Assembly: GCF_034119865.1 (NCBI RefSeq)
Contig: NZ_CP139421.1
Coordinates: 4,752,501-4,816,500 of the forward strand
From: Algoriphagus sp. NG3
GTDB lineage: Bacteria; Bacteroidota; Bacteroidia; Cytophagales; Cyclobacteriaceae
Reading direction: 5' to 3'
DNA: 64,000 bases
The position numbers and the translations under genes were made by a program. The notes beneath the pieces were generated by a model. That model was given only the letters and a program-made list of their open reading frames with translations. It was not told the origin of the DNA and searched no databases. Of this stretch, positions 26,198-34,818 are shown piece after piece; positions within the stretch are counted from its first letter, which is position 1, and every line of letters starts with the position of its first letter.

Positions 26198-28504
26198 ATG
26201 ATTCTAGCCATACTTTCAGGTTTCATCGTGGCGGCGTTGATTCCCATTACTAGTAAATTCATCAGAGGCAAAGGCTCTATAGTGATGCCTTTTTTGCCTC
26301 TTCTTCTGTTTGTATATTTTCTCCAATATCTACCCCAAGTAAGCAAAGGGGAGGCAATTGACCTGATATACCAATGGGTTCCCAGTTCAGGAATTAATTT
26401 GGCTTTCCACCTCGACGGTTTAGCCTTGCTTTTTGTTTTGATGATTACAGGGATAGGGACATTGGTGTTCTTCTACACTTACAGCTATCTCAAAGGACAC
26501 GTGTACCTTGATAGATTCTATGGATATCTCAGCATGTTTATGGCTTCTATGCTGGGTCTTGTTCTTTCAGATAATATAATTACACTCTTTATTTTCTGGG
26601 AACTTACCAGTATCAGTTCCTTCTTTCTGATAGGATTCAATAATGAAGATCCCAAATCCAGAAAATCCGCTCTCCTGGCATTAAGTGTCACTGGGATGGG
26701 GGGATTATTTTTGCTGGTAGGCATGATCTTCCTTGGGTCGGTGGGTGGTTCTTATTCTTTTCAGGAGTTGCTCACCCAGCGCAGTTTGATCATAAGTCAT
26801 AGTAGCTATGGATGGATTATAGGCTTGTTGTTTCTTGGAGCTTTTACCAAATCTGCCCAATTCCCTTTTCATTTCTGGCTTCCAGGGGCGATGAAGGCTC
26901 CTACTCCAGTGAGTACCTACCTCCATTCTGCCACTATGGTGAAAGCTGGGATCTACTTGCTGGCAAGATTTACACCTCTGCTAGGAACTACCCCTGCATG
27001 GAATACTACCCTGATTATAGTAGGCGCGGTGACTATGGTATATGCTGCAGTCCATTCCGTTTTCCGGATTGATATGAAGGGTATTTTGGCTTATTCCACC
27101 ATTGCTGCTTTGGGTATATTGGTTTTCCTGATCGGTTTGGGCACTGAAGAATCTCTTTTGGCGGCCTCTGTCTTTATTCTGGTGCATGCCTTATATAAAG
27201 CCACCCTCTTTTTGGTCACTGGCATAATTGATCACGAGACCGGCACAAGGGATGTCACTGTTTTGGGTGGATTACGGAAAGTTATGATGCCCGTAGCTAT
27301 AGCCGCAGGCCTGGCAGCTCTAGCAAATGCGGGGACGCCGCCGTTTTTGGGCTTTATAGGGAAAGATCTTATTTACGAAGCGACACTTCATTTTGGTGAT
27401 TGGGGATACCTACTCACTGGAGCTGCTATACTGACGAATGTCTGTCTACTATGTGCTGGACTTTTAGCTGGCTACAAGCCCTTTGCAGGGAGTCTCCCTT
27501 CACAATTTGAGAAAGTCCACCTTCCTCATCCCACCATGTGGGTTCCACCTTTGATTTTAGCTGGTCTGGGCTTGGTTTTCGGGCTGTTCCCAGGCCTGAT
27601 CGAGCGGAGCTTGGTTCTTCCGGTATTCAGCAGTATTTCCGGAAGTGCCACTGAGACGCATATTCAGTTGTGGCATGGATTTAACCTGGTTTTGGGGTTG
27701 AGTATTTTGACGCTTACTTTGGGTTTACTACTCTATTGGCTTCTTAGACCCTCAGAGCGACTTTTGGGCATCACTTTGAAGTTTGAAAAAATAAGCCCTC
27801 AGTCTATTGCCAATCTGTGTGGAGCTCTATTTACTAGGTTTGCTGGATTATGGACAGGATTTTTCCAGAATGGGTATTTAAGAAATTACGTCATCACCAT
27901 ACTGGGCTTCCTTACTATTTTATTGGGGCTTAGACTTTATCAGGGAGTCACTCTGGTCATCGATGCCTCAAAGCTGACTGAAGTTACTATCTATGAAGTG
28001 ATTGTAGTGATGATCATGTTTGCCTCTATCATTTTCACGGTATTTTCACGATCCCGGTTGGTTGCTGTAGCTTCCCTGGGTGTAATAGGCTATTCTATCT
28101 GTCTGATTTTCTTGTTTTATTCCGCTCCCGATTTGGCGATGACGCAGTTTTCGATTGATACGTTGACTGTGATCTTGTTTGTATTGGTGATCTATAATTT
28201 ACCTAGGTACAAAACCTTTTCCAATTGGAAAATCCGGCTAAGAGACGGAGTGCTCTCTGTCTTTTTCGGCACCTTGATCGCAGTGCTTACGCTGGAGGTG
28301 CTGTCAGAACCACTCAATAGGGAAACTTCTATATTCTACGCCGAAAGTGCATATCTGTTAGCAAAAGGGAAAAATGTTGTCAATGTGATCCTAGTGGATT
28401 TTAGAGGATTTGATACCATGGTGGAAATCACCGTGCTTGTCATTGCCGCAATAGGGGTGTTTAGCTTGTTGAAATTGAGGCTGAAAAGTATAGAAAAGGA
28501 ATAA
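26198..28504 (+). CDS. mrpA: Na+/H+ antiporter subunit A (MrpA/MnhA)
   Basis: Large subunit of the multi-subunit Mrp cation/proton antiporter of the inner membrane, related to NuoL of respiratory complex I. The 768-residue protein has about 20 membrane helices. The antiporter core includes the conserved helices with FWELTSISSFFLIG (near residue 131), KSAQFPFHFWLPGAMKAPTPVS (in two overlapping parts, around 220-240) and the lateral C-terminal domain (about 600-768) that in complex I relatives is separate (MbhD/MbhE-like). A GGAGG ribosome site lies 4 bases before the ATG, which is uncommon in this phylum. It opens a seven-gene operon, the complete Mrp set. Confidence 0.95.
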   Translation: MILAILSGFIVAALIPITSKFIRGKGSIVMPFLPLLLFVYFLQYLPQVSKGEAIDLIYQWVPSSGINLAFHLDGLALLFVLMITGIGTLVFFYTYSYLKGHVYLDRFYGYLSMFMASMLGLVLSDNIITLFIFWELTSISSFFLIGFNNEDPKSRKSALLALSVTGMGGLFLLVGMIFLGSVGGSYSFQELLTQRSLIISHSSYGWIIGLLFLGAFTKSAQFPFHFWLPGAMKAPTPVSTYLHSATMVKAGIYLLARFTPLLGTTPAWNTTLIIVGAVTMVYAAVHSVFRIDMKGILAYSTIAALGILVFLIGLGTEESLLAASVFILVHALYKATLFLVTGIIDHETGTRDVTVLGGLRKVMMPVAIAAGLAALANAGTPPFLGFIGKDLIYEATLHFGDWGYLLTGAAILTNVCLLCAGLLAGYKPFAGSLPSQFEKVHLPHPTMWVPPLILAGLGLVFGLFPGLIERSLVLPVFSSISGSATETHIQLWHGFNLVLGLSILTLTLGLLLYWLLRPSERLLGITLKFEKISPQSIANLCGALFTRFAGLWTGFFQNGYLRNYVITILGFLTILLGLRLYQGVTLVIDASKLTEVTIYEVIVVMIMFASIIFTVFSRSRLVAVASLGVIGYSICLIFLFYSAPDLAMTQFSIDTLTVILFVLVIYNLPRYKTFSNWKIRLRDGVLSVFFGTLIAVLTLEVLSEPLNRETSIFYAESAYLLAKGKNVVNVILVDFRGFDTMVEITVLVIAAIGVFSLLKLRLKSIEKE

Positions 28505-28598
28505 CCTGAAATATCACATGACTCAATTGTCACACACAGGGGTTTATCCTAAATGCGAGATAGGTTAGGAGATCTATAAAAACAAAAAATTACAAAAG

Positions 28599-29009
28599 AT
28601 GAAATCGATCATATTTAAATCAGCCTCTACTTATCTTTTACCACTGCTGGTGTTATTCTCCGTGTTTATATTGTTGCGCGGGCATTATCTGCCAGGTGGA
28701 GGCTTTGTGGGGGGGCTGATTGCATCCATTGCATTTGTCATCCATTCCTTTGCCAACGGCTTGGAGACCACCAAAAGCTTAATCAAGTTTCACCCTGGTT
28801 TTCTTATGCCTATCGGCCTTAGTATTGCTTTGTTGAGTGGTATGTCGCCCCTTTTTATAGGAGAGAGTTTTATGACAGGCTTATGGTTTGAAGACCCCTT
28901 ACCTGTCATAGGCATGGTGGGCTCAGCTTTGTTTTTTGATACCGGGGTTTACCTGGTGGTCATCGGAGTGACTTTGACTATTATTTTCACTATTTCCGAA
29001 ACGCTATAA
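28599..29009 (+). CDS. mrpB: Na+/H+ antiporter subunit B (MrpB/MnhB)
   Basis: Small membrane subunit of the Mrp antiporter, 136 residues with four predicted helices. The family motif is the glycine-rich loop [16 protein letters not shown] at about residues 26-41. It follows mrpA after a 94-base gap, the only sizeable gap in the operon, and is 1 base from mrpC. In many bacteria part of MrpB is fused into MrpA; here the small MnhB protein is separate. Confidence 0.93.
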   Translation: MKSIIFKSASTYLLPLLVLFSVFILLRGHYLPGGGFVGGLIASIAFVIHSFANGLETTKSLIKFHPGFLMPIGLSIALLSGMSPLFIGESFMTGLWFEDPLPVIGMVGSALFFDTGVYLVVIGVTLTIIFTISETL

Positions 29010-29010
29010 T

Positions 29011-29367
29011 ATGGAATTGTTACTCGTTGTTTTGATAGGGTTATTGTATGCTGCAGGGATCTATATGATGCTGCGCAGGAGCATGGTGAAGCTGATCATA
29101 GGTCTGATTCTACTCGGAAACGGAGCCAACATGCTTATTTTTCTATTGGGCAGAATAGTGAAAGGAAAGCCGCCCATCATCGATTCTGCTTCCAAGATGC
29201 TGACCGAAGTCTATGCGGATCCTGTGCCGCAGGCATTGATCCTTACTGCTATTGTGATCAGTTTTGGATTGCAATCCTTTGCCATTATTCTGGTCAAGCG
29301 TGCCTATAAAATCACCAAGACTGATGACCTGGATGAATTGAATACAACAGACGAAGTTTATGAATAA
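29011..29367 (+). CDS. mrpC: Na+/H+ antiporter subunit C (MrpC/MnhC)
   Basis: NuoK-like subunit of the Mrp antiporter, 118 residues, three membrane helices. The segment [11 protein letters not shown] (about residues 34-44) and the following [16 protein letters not shown] (about 70-85) are the family signature and contain the residues equivalent to those in NuoK. It overlaps the start of mrpD by 8 bases, so translation is probably coupled. Confidence 0.93.
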   Translation: MELLLVVLIGLLYAAGIYMMLRRSMVKLIIGLILLGNGANMLIFLLGRIVKGKPPIIDSASKMLTEVYADPVPQALILTAIVISFGLQSFAIILVKRAYKITKTDDLDELNTTDEVYE

Positions 29368-30883
29368 CCCCTATATAGTTTTACCAGTTATTTTCCAGCT
29401 TTTCTCAGCGATTCTGCTGATGTTCTTTTGGTTTAGGGTAAATACCCAGCGCCTGATAGCCATTATTTGCAGCCTCATCTCAGTGGGGATTTCTGTCTGG
29501 ATCCTTAGGGAAGTCCTTCAGCACGGAATATTGACCATGCAGGCCGGAGAATGGCAGGCACCCTTTGGGATTACTTTTGTGGCGGATGCGTTTTCTGCTA
29601 CTATGGTCTTATTGACGGCTATTTCAGGGATGGCCGTAATAATATTTTCCACAGGCGCTATTCGAAATGCCCGCTTAAAATTCGGCTATTTTCCCATTCT
29701 GAATTTTCTGTTGATGGGGCTTAATGGAGCCTTTCTCACCGGGGATATTTTTAATCTATATGTGTGGTTTGAGATTATCATCATTGCATCATTTGTCTTG
29801 ATTACCATTGGAGGAGAGAAGGCTCAGATAGAGGGGGCTATTAAGTACGTGACGATGAATTTGCTAGCCTCTGCAATTTTCCTGACTGCGATTGCGATTC
29901 TCTATGGGATGGCTGGAAGTCTGAATATGGCTGACCTTTCCGGTCAGGTGGCACAGATTGAGAATAGAGGCTTGGTGAATGTTGTAGCTATATTATTTCT
30001 GGTGGGCTTTGGGATCAAATCAGCTATTTTCCCTTTATACTTTTGGCTGCCAGCCTCCTATCATACACCTCCACCTGCGATATCAGCCATTTTCGGTGGA
30101 CTGCTGACCAAAGTTGGAGTCTACGCATTAGTGAGAATCTTTACGCTGATTTTTATCCCGGACGAGTTTCTGAGTAACTTATTGATTATCATGGCTGCAT
30201 TGACTATCCTATCCGGTGGCCTGGGAGCTATTTTACAGGTGAATCTGAGAAAAATCTTCTCTTATCTTATTGTATGCCACATCGGGTTTATGATCGCAGG
30301 GCTGGGGATTTATACTGAAGTAGCGCTGGTAGGGACTATTTGCTATTTAATCCATGATATTATAGTCAAAACCAATCTTTTCCTTGTGGCCGGGCTGATC
30401 TTCAAACTGAAGGGCACCCTAAACATCAATAAACTGGGAGGTATGTATAAAAAGTATCCGGCATTTTCTATCCTGATGGCTATTCCATTATTTTCCCTGG
30501 TGGGCATTCCCCCACTTTCAGGGTTTTGGGGAAAGCTGTTTCTGATCGAGGGAGGGTATGCCGAAGGACAGTTTGTATTGATTGCATTTATATTGCTGGG
30601 AAGCTTCTTGACACTGTGGGTAGCAGCAAAGATATGGACAGAAGTGTTTTGGAAAGATGCGGTCGATCTTCCCCAGAAAATGACCGTTAAGTATTACAGA
30701 GAACTCAAGCCTTTTAAGCAGCGGGCCATGGTAGTGCCTATTATCTTATTGGCAGGAGTTTCCTTGTATATAGGTTTCGGAGCAGAACATATCATCATAT
30801 TGAGCAAGCAAATCGCAGCTGAGCTTATTGAGCCTTCAGCATATATAGAAGCAGTGTTGGGATCAAAACCGCTTACACCATGA
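29360..30883 (+). CDS. mrpD: Na+/H+ antiporter subunit D (MrpD/MnhD)
   Basis: NuoN/NuoM-like ion-translocating subunit of the Mrp antiporter, 507 residues with about 14 membrane helices. Typical segments are [16 protein letters not shown] (near residue 134), where the Glu is the proton-path residue of helix 5, and [18 protein letters not shown] (near 218), which carries the conserved Lys. It overlaps mrpC by 8 bases at the start and mrpE by 4 bases at the end. Confidence 0.95.
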   Translation: MNNPYIVLPVIFQLFSAILLMFFWFRVNTQRLIAIICSLISVGISVWILREVLQHGILTMQAGEWQAPFGITFVADAFSATMVLLTAISGMAVIIFSTGAIRNARLKFGYFPILNFLLMGLNGAFLTGDIFNLYVWFEIIIIASFVLITIGGEKAQIEGAIKYVTMNLLASAIFLTAIAILYGMAGSLNMADLSGQVAQIENRGLVNVVAILFLVGFGIKSAIFPLYFWLPASYHTPPPAISAIFGGLLTKVGVYALVRIFTLIFIPDEFLSNLLIIMAALTILSGGLGAILQVNLRKIFSYLIVCHIGFMIAGLGIYTEVALVGTICYLIHDIIVKTNLFLVAGLIFKLKGTLNINKLGGMYKKYPAFSILMAIPLFSLVGIPPLSGFWGKLFLIEGGYAEGQFVLIAFILLGSFLTLWVAAKIWTEVFWKDAVDLPQKMTVKYYRELKPFKQRAMVVPIILLAGVSLYIGFGAEHIIILSKQIAAELIEPSAYIEAVLGSKPLTP

Positions 30884-31359
30884 TCAAGACCAAATTTCTC
30901 AGTAATCTTCTTCTTTCCTTGGTGTGGATAGCCATCACCGGAGCCTTTACGTTTGAAAACTTCCTGTTCGGCTTTGCCCTGAGCTTTTTCCTGTTGTGGA
31001 TCACTGCTACCGATCGGCGGGACAATAAATACTTCAACAGGATCCCTAAGCTGATAGCTTTTGTGTTTTTCTTTCTGTATGAACTGATCAAAGCCAATAT
31101 AGAGGTGGCGTATGACGTGGTCACGCCTAAACACTACATGAAACCAGGAATTGTGAAAATTCCGCTGGATGCAAAATCGGATCTGGAGATTACGTTGTTG
31201 GCCAATCTGATTTCCCTTACCCCGGGCACCTTGAGTCTGGATGTTTCTGATGACAGAAAAGTCCTGTATGTGCATGCAATGTATGTGAAAGATAGAGAAG
31301 ACTTTGTGACAGGTATTAAAAGCGGATTTGAAAGACGATTACTAGAGATAACCAGATGA
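30880..31359 (+). CDS. mrpE: Na+/H+ antiporter subunit E (MrpE/MnhE)
   Basis: Membrane subunit of the Mrp antiporter, 159 residues: about three N-terminal helices followed by a cytosolic domain. The ANLISLTPGTLSLD motif at about residues 107-120 is the family hallmark. It overlaps mrpD and mrpF by 4 bases each. Confidence 0.93.
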   Translation: MIKTKFLSNLLLSLVWIAITGAFTFENFLFGFALSFFLLWITATDRRDNKYFNRIPKLIAFVFFFLYELIKANIEVAYDVVTPKHYMKPGIVKIPLDAKSDLEITLLANLISLTPGTLSLDVSDDRKVLYVHAMYVKDREDFVTGIKSGFERRLLEITR

Positions 31360-31631
31360 GCGTTTACGACTATTTATATTTTATTATTCTTCCTGTTTTA
31401 GCGATAGCTATATTCATCATTTTCATCAGGTTTTTGATGGGACCTTCTCTACCTGACCGTGTGGTGGCATTAGATTTATTGTTGACCACAGGTATTGGAA
31501 TTATTGCGGTTTATAGTGTGGTTACCAACCAACCTGCTTTTCTTGATATCGCCATGATCATGGCGCTAATTGCCTTTTTGGGAACAGTGGCCTTTGCTTA
31601 TTATTTAGAAAAACGGAAAAAAAATGACTGA
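31356..31631 (+). CDS. mrpF: Na+/H+ antiporter subunit F (MrpF/MnhF)
   Basis: Smallest Mrp subunit, 91 residues, three membrane helices. The GPSLPDRVVALDLL segment at about residues 29-42 is the signature of the family. It overlaps mrpE by 4 bases and mrpG by 8 bases. Confidence 0.93.
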   Translation: MSVYDYLYFIILPVLAIAIFIIFIRFLMGPSLPDRVVALDLLLTTGIGIIAVYSVVTNQPAFLDIAMIMALIAFLGTVAFAYYLEKRKKND

Positions 31632-32010
31632 AATAATTGTTATCATACTCAGCTCATTGGGAGCATTATTTATCTTGCTTGCTGCAGTGGGCATAGTGAA
31701 AATGCCTGATCTATACCTACGGATCTCAGTCACTACCAAAGCGGCGACACTTGGTATAGGCTTGATTTTACTGGCCGCTGGAATTTACTTTGCGGATACA
31801 GCTATTCTTGTCAGAGTAATAGCTATTATAGTTTTTATGCTGCTTACGGCTCCTGTAGGCGCTCACATGATCGGGCGGGCTTCCTATTTTACCGGAGTGA
31901 AAATGTGGGATAGATCAACGATAGACGAACTGGAAGGCAAATATGAGCAAAAGTCCCATAAACTTAGAAGTGGGGAGGAAGATGAGAAGACGGATGAAAT
32001 TACTCACTGA
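31624..32010 (+). CDS. mrpG: Na+/H+ antiporter subunit G (MrpG/MnhG)
   Basis: Last subunit of the Mrp antiporter, 128 residues: three membrane helices and a charged cytosolic tail. The segment VGIVKMPDLYLRISVTTKA (about residues 21-39) and the following TAPVGAHMIGRA (near 78) are the family landmarks. The Mrp complex exchanges cytosolic Na+ (and Li+ or K+) for protons and supports pH balance and salt tolerance, which fits a marine or saline habitat (inference). No terminator is evident directly after the gene. Confidence 0.93.
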   Translation: MTEIIVIILSSLGALFILLAAVGIVKMPDLYLRISVTTKAATLGIGLILLAAGIYFADTAILVRVIAIIVFMLLTAPVGAHMIGRASYFTGVKMWDRSTIDELEGKYEQKSHKLRSGEEDEKTDEITH

Positions 32011-32618
32011 GATCAGATTCTTTCTACCTGGATTATGCAGTTAGCTTGTTGTTGGATCCCATAGCCGCCAACCCACCTTAGTTTCTACCAAAGCTAAAAG
32101 AATACCCATTTGTAGGAGTGATGCAGGATTTACCGATCGTGCCGTTGGCACTCTTGGCGAATTCATTCGGATTTCCAAACCCTGAATTTCGCTTTGCTGC
32201 ATTCAGGGCGGTTACCTGTTGTGCCTTTGGCACAAACGCTTAATGAAACTCATTTCCGGCAAAATGATTTTCCTTGCCAAAGGCAAGGCCTGTAAATGCC
32301 CAGAATGCAATTCTGGGTCAAGGATATAGTATATATGTTTTTCAGAGTGACAATGGCACGATCAGTAGTGTGATCAGCCCAACTAAATGTATTTGGCTAT
32401 CGTGTAGGTGGCACAAGGAGCACCAGCACATTCCACAAAAAAAAGGTTCTTTATCCTAGGGAAATGAAACAGGGTATTGGGCAATCAAAAGCTGATTCAT
32501 ACAAATTTTCACAGCACGCTATCGGATGAATCCACAACTTTTGGGGTTGATCACATCGTGGGTTCTCTCGGGTAAAACCCTCATGATCGGGTATAGAAGG
32601 GCTAAGAGGTTCGGATGA
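32011..32618. other. Gene-free stretch rich in short hairpins
   Basis: About 600 bases with no supported gene. Between 32139 and 32317 four short perfect inverted repeats occur: GTGCC/GGCAC at 32139-32151, TTGTGCC/GGCACAA at 32219-32235, CTTGCC/GGCAAG at 32273-32287, and CCCAGAAT/ATTCTGGG at 32299-32317. A fifth, weaker one is CTGAAT/ATTCAG near 32182-32206. Loops are 3-4 bases. The cluster may be terminators or a decayed repeat. The small frame at 32274-32459 is chance. Confidence 0.5.
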
Positions 32619-33143
32619 CTATTGCTCGCCCCGAATATTCACATACTGGAAAATATCCCCAACAGTAGCGTTTTTTACAAAAGCTTTCTTCAAAATAGCC
32701 TCAGGGAAATAACCGGCTTTTTCTAGGACATTCATGGATTGCCCGTTGAAATCATAGACTTGAGCAAAAATGCGCTCAATGTCAAATTTCTCAAAAATAT
32801 ATTTTGTATATAGTTTAACTGCTTCAGTAGCAATTCCTTTCCCCCAATAAGGCTCACCCACCCAGAAGCCCAATTCCATATTTGTACGGAGCTCGTCTCT
32901 TCCTCTGTCCGATCCAATAGACCCGGCAAGTCTGCCTTCATACTCTATGGCAAAGTTTTGAGGGGGATTGTATTTTTGATTATGCTCTATCCAGTGACGC
33001 GCATCATGTATGGTGTAAGGTTGCGGATAACTGTCTTTCAGATTCATCGCAATCTTGGGATTATTCGCCAAAGGATAGAGTTGGTGAAAATGAGCCTCAT
33101 TCCAGGTCACTAATCTTATTTCTCTTTCTCCTGTGATGATCAT
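32619..33143 (-). CDS. GNAT-family N-acetyltransferase (RimJ/RimL type)
   Basis: The 174-residue protein belongs to the acetyl-CoA-dependent GNAT superfamily, in the RimJ/RimL-like branch that includes ribosomal-protein and small-molecule acetyltransferases. Visible landmarks are the beta-strand segment ELGFWVGEPYWGKGIATEAV (in two overlapping parts, about residues 89-108), with the GKGIAT acetyl-CoA pyrophosphate loop, and the late segment NGQSMNVLEKAGYFPEA, where the Asn and Leu-Glu-Lys-Ala-Gly are typical. The substrate is unknown. The gene lies 84 bases downstream of the prfA stop on the same strand, and could be read from the prfA transcript. Confidence 0.88.
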   Translation of the reverse strand: MIITGEREIRLVTWNEAHFHQLYPLANNPKIAMNLKDSYPQPYTIHDARHWIEHNQKYNPPQNFAIEYEGRLAGSIGSDRGRDELRTNMELGFWVGEPYWGKGIATEAVKLYTKYIFEKFDIERIFAQVYDFNGQSMNVLEKAGYFPEAILKKAFVKNATVGDIFQYVNIRGEQ

Positions 33144-33227
33144 AAAAGTCTGATGGTTAATTCTTCAAGATAATAGGCTAAACGCAGAATCAATAAAATT
33201 CGCAAGGAAATTATGCAAATCTCCAGC

Positions 33228-34307
33228 CTAATCTTCTAAGCCGCTGTTATTCATCCTGTCAAGATTTTCGGCAAATCTAAGAGCGGATATAAAGTCCTCA
33301 ATATGCCCATCCATTACCTCGGGCAGATTGTAGACAGTTTTATTGATCCTATGGTCTGTTACCCTGGATTGGGGGTAATTGTAGGTCCTGATCTTATCTG
33401 ATCTATCTCCTGAACCTACCATAGACTTCCGCTGTGCCCCCACCGCATCATTATGTTTGGCCAGTTCTATTTCATAAAGCCGCGACCTAAGGACTTTCAG
33501 TGCTTTTTCGAAGTTCTTTATCTGAGATTTTTCGTCCTGACAGGTGACCACGAGGCCTGTTGGCTCGTGGGTCAAACGCACGGCGGAATAAGTGGTGTTT
33601 ACAGATTGTCCACCTGGCCCTGAGGAACAATAGGTGTCCTTTCTCACGTCATTCATGTCGATATTCACTTCTACTTCATCCATCTCCGGCAGTACGGCCA
33701 CAGAGGCAGCAGATGTGTGGACACGGCCTTGGGACTCCGTGGCCGGTACCCGCTGCACCCGATGTACACCGGATTCATACTTCATCCTTCCATATACATC
33801 GTCACCTCCGGATATAGTAGCGATTATTTCCTTATATCCACCCGCAGAGCCGAAGGTCAAATCCAATACTGTCAATTTTAAATTCTGCATTTCGCAGAAG
33901 CGTTCGTACATACGGAACAGATCACCTGCAAAAATAGAGGCCTCGTCTCCACCTGCTCCACCTCTGATCTCTAGGATACAATCCTTTGCATCGTTAGGAT
34001 CCTTAGGGATTAAAAGTTGCTTTAGATCATTCTCAAGCTGTTCCTTTCTAGGCCTAAGTTCATCCAGCTCTGTTTTAGCCATTTCCCTGAAATCCGGATC
34101 TTTTTCCTTATCCAGGATTTCTTTAGAACTGGCAATATTTTGCAGGACTAAACTGTACTCGTCGTACACTGCTACAATTTTCTCAAGATCCTTGTATTCT
34201 TTGGTCAGCTTGGCATATTTACCCATGTCTGCCATGGATTCCGGCAGTACGATTAATTGTCCTACTTCTTCGAAACGTTCTTTAATTGATTGTAATTTGT
34301 CCAGCAT
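33228..34307 (-). CDS. prfA: Peptide chain release factor 1
   Basis: RF1 recognises UAA and UAG stop codons and triggers release of the finished protein. The 359-residue protein has the RF1-specific codon-reading tripeptide PAT at residues 188-190 (RF2 would have SPF) and the universal GGQ at 232-234, where the Gln is normally methylated. The length is standard. A TACTTTTG promoter element lies 19 bases upstream of the ATG on the minus strand. No prmC methyltransferase gene is adjacent. Confidence 0.97.
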   Translation of the reverse strand: MLDKLQSIKERFEEVGQLIVLPESMADMGKYAKLTKEYKDLEKIVAVYDEYSLVLQNIASSKEILDKEKDPDFREMAKTELDELRPRKEQLENDLKQLLIPKDPNDAKDCILEIRGGAGGDEASIFAGDLFRMYERFCEMQNLKLTVLDLTFGSAGGYKEIIATISGGDDVYGRMKYESGVHRVQRVPATESQGRVHTSAASVAVLPEMDEVEVNIDMNDVRKDTYCSSGPGGQSVNTTYSAVRLTHEPTGLVVTCQDEKSQIKNFEKALKVLRSRLYEIELAKHNDAVGAQRKSMVGSGDRSDKIRTYNYPQSRVTDHRINKTVYNLPEVMDGHIEDFISALRFAENLDRMNNSGLED

Positions 34308-34326
34308 AGTCTTGTAATAGCAGCCG

Positions 34327-34334
34327 CAAAAGTA
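34327..34334 (-). promoter_or_regulatory. Putative -7 promoter element of prfA
   Basis: TACTTTTG on the minus strand, 19 bases before the prfA start codon. Confidence 0.45.
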
Positions 34335-34564
34335 GTTATTTTTCTTCGGACTAGTTGTGGGCTCCCCTGGCTCTTGTTAATGTAGGGAGCTTAATTTTTG
34401 GTATATAACCCTGTAACTGCGCCTATGGTTTTTCAGAAAATATAGCAGGTCACTCCTATGGGGTTTTTGGTGAACTGCGGATAGACATAATTTCTCATTA
34501 CACCTCGATTTACCAGACTTAGCTGCGTCCTATCAATTTTCTCACTCCATAGAGATTTTTTATT

Positions 34565-34640
34565 TATAATCAGTCTAAATAAATTTGAATAAAAGGGGGC
34601 TATCATTTACTTTGCCATTATTTTTAATTAATCTAAATAT
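34565..34640 (+). promoter_or_regulatory. Two copies of an AT-rich word upstream of a TonB receptor
   Basis: The words AATCAGTCTAAATA (34568-34581) and AATTAATCTAAATA (34626-34639) differ at two positions and lie about 58 bases apart, some 180 bases before the TonB-dependent receptor start. They resemble operator sites of a metal-responsive repressor such as a DtxR/Fur-type protein, but the match to a defined consensus is not established. The rest of the 34335-34818 stretch has no gene. Confidence 0.3.
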
Positions 34641-34818
34641 AAGTAATGATGGTTTAAAATCACTATACCAACCCCTTTGCCACAGAGGAATGAGCTTCTA
34701 GCTGTATATCACCTCGGCTGACCTTCTTCAGTAGCCTTTTGGCCCCTTGCCAAGAATCAGCATACAATCTCACAAAATACTAAACATCAATTATTTAACT
34801 AACTATAGACACAGAAAA

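Noticed and set aside
33634..34317. 227-residue plus-strand frame opposite prfA
   Set aside because: Serine-rich shadow of the RF1 gene; the RF1 motifs fix the coding strand.
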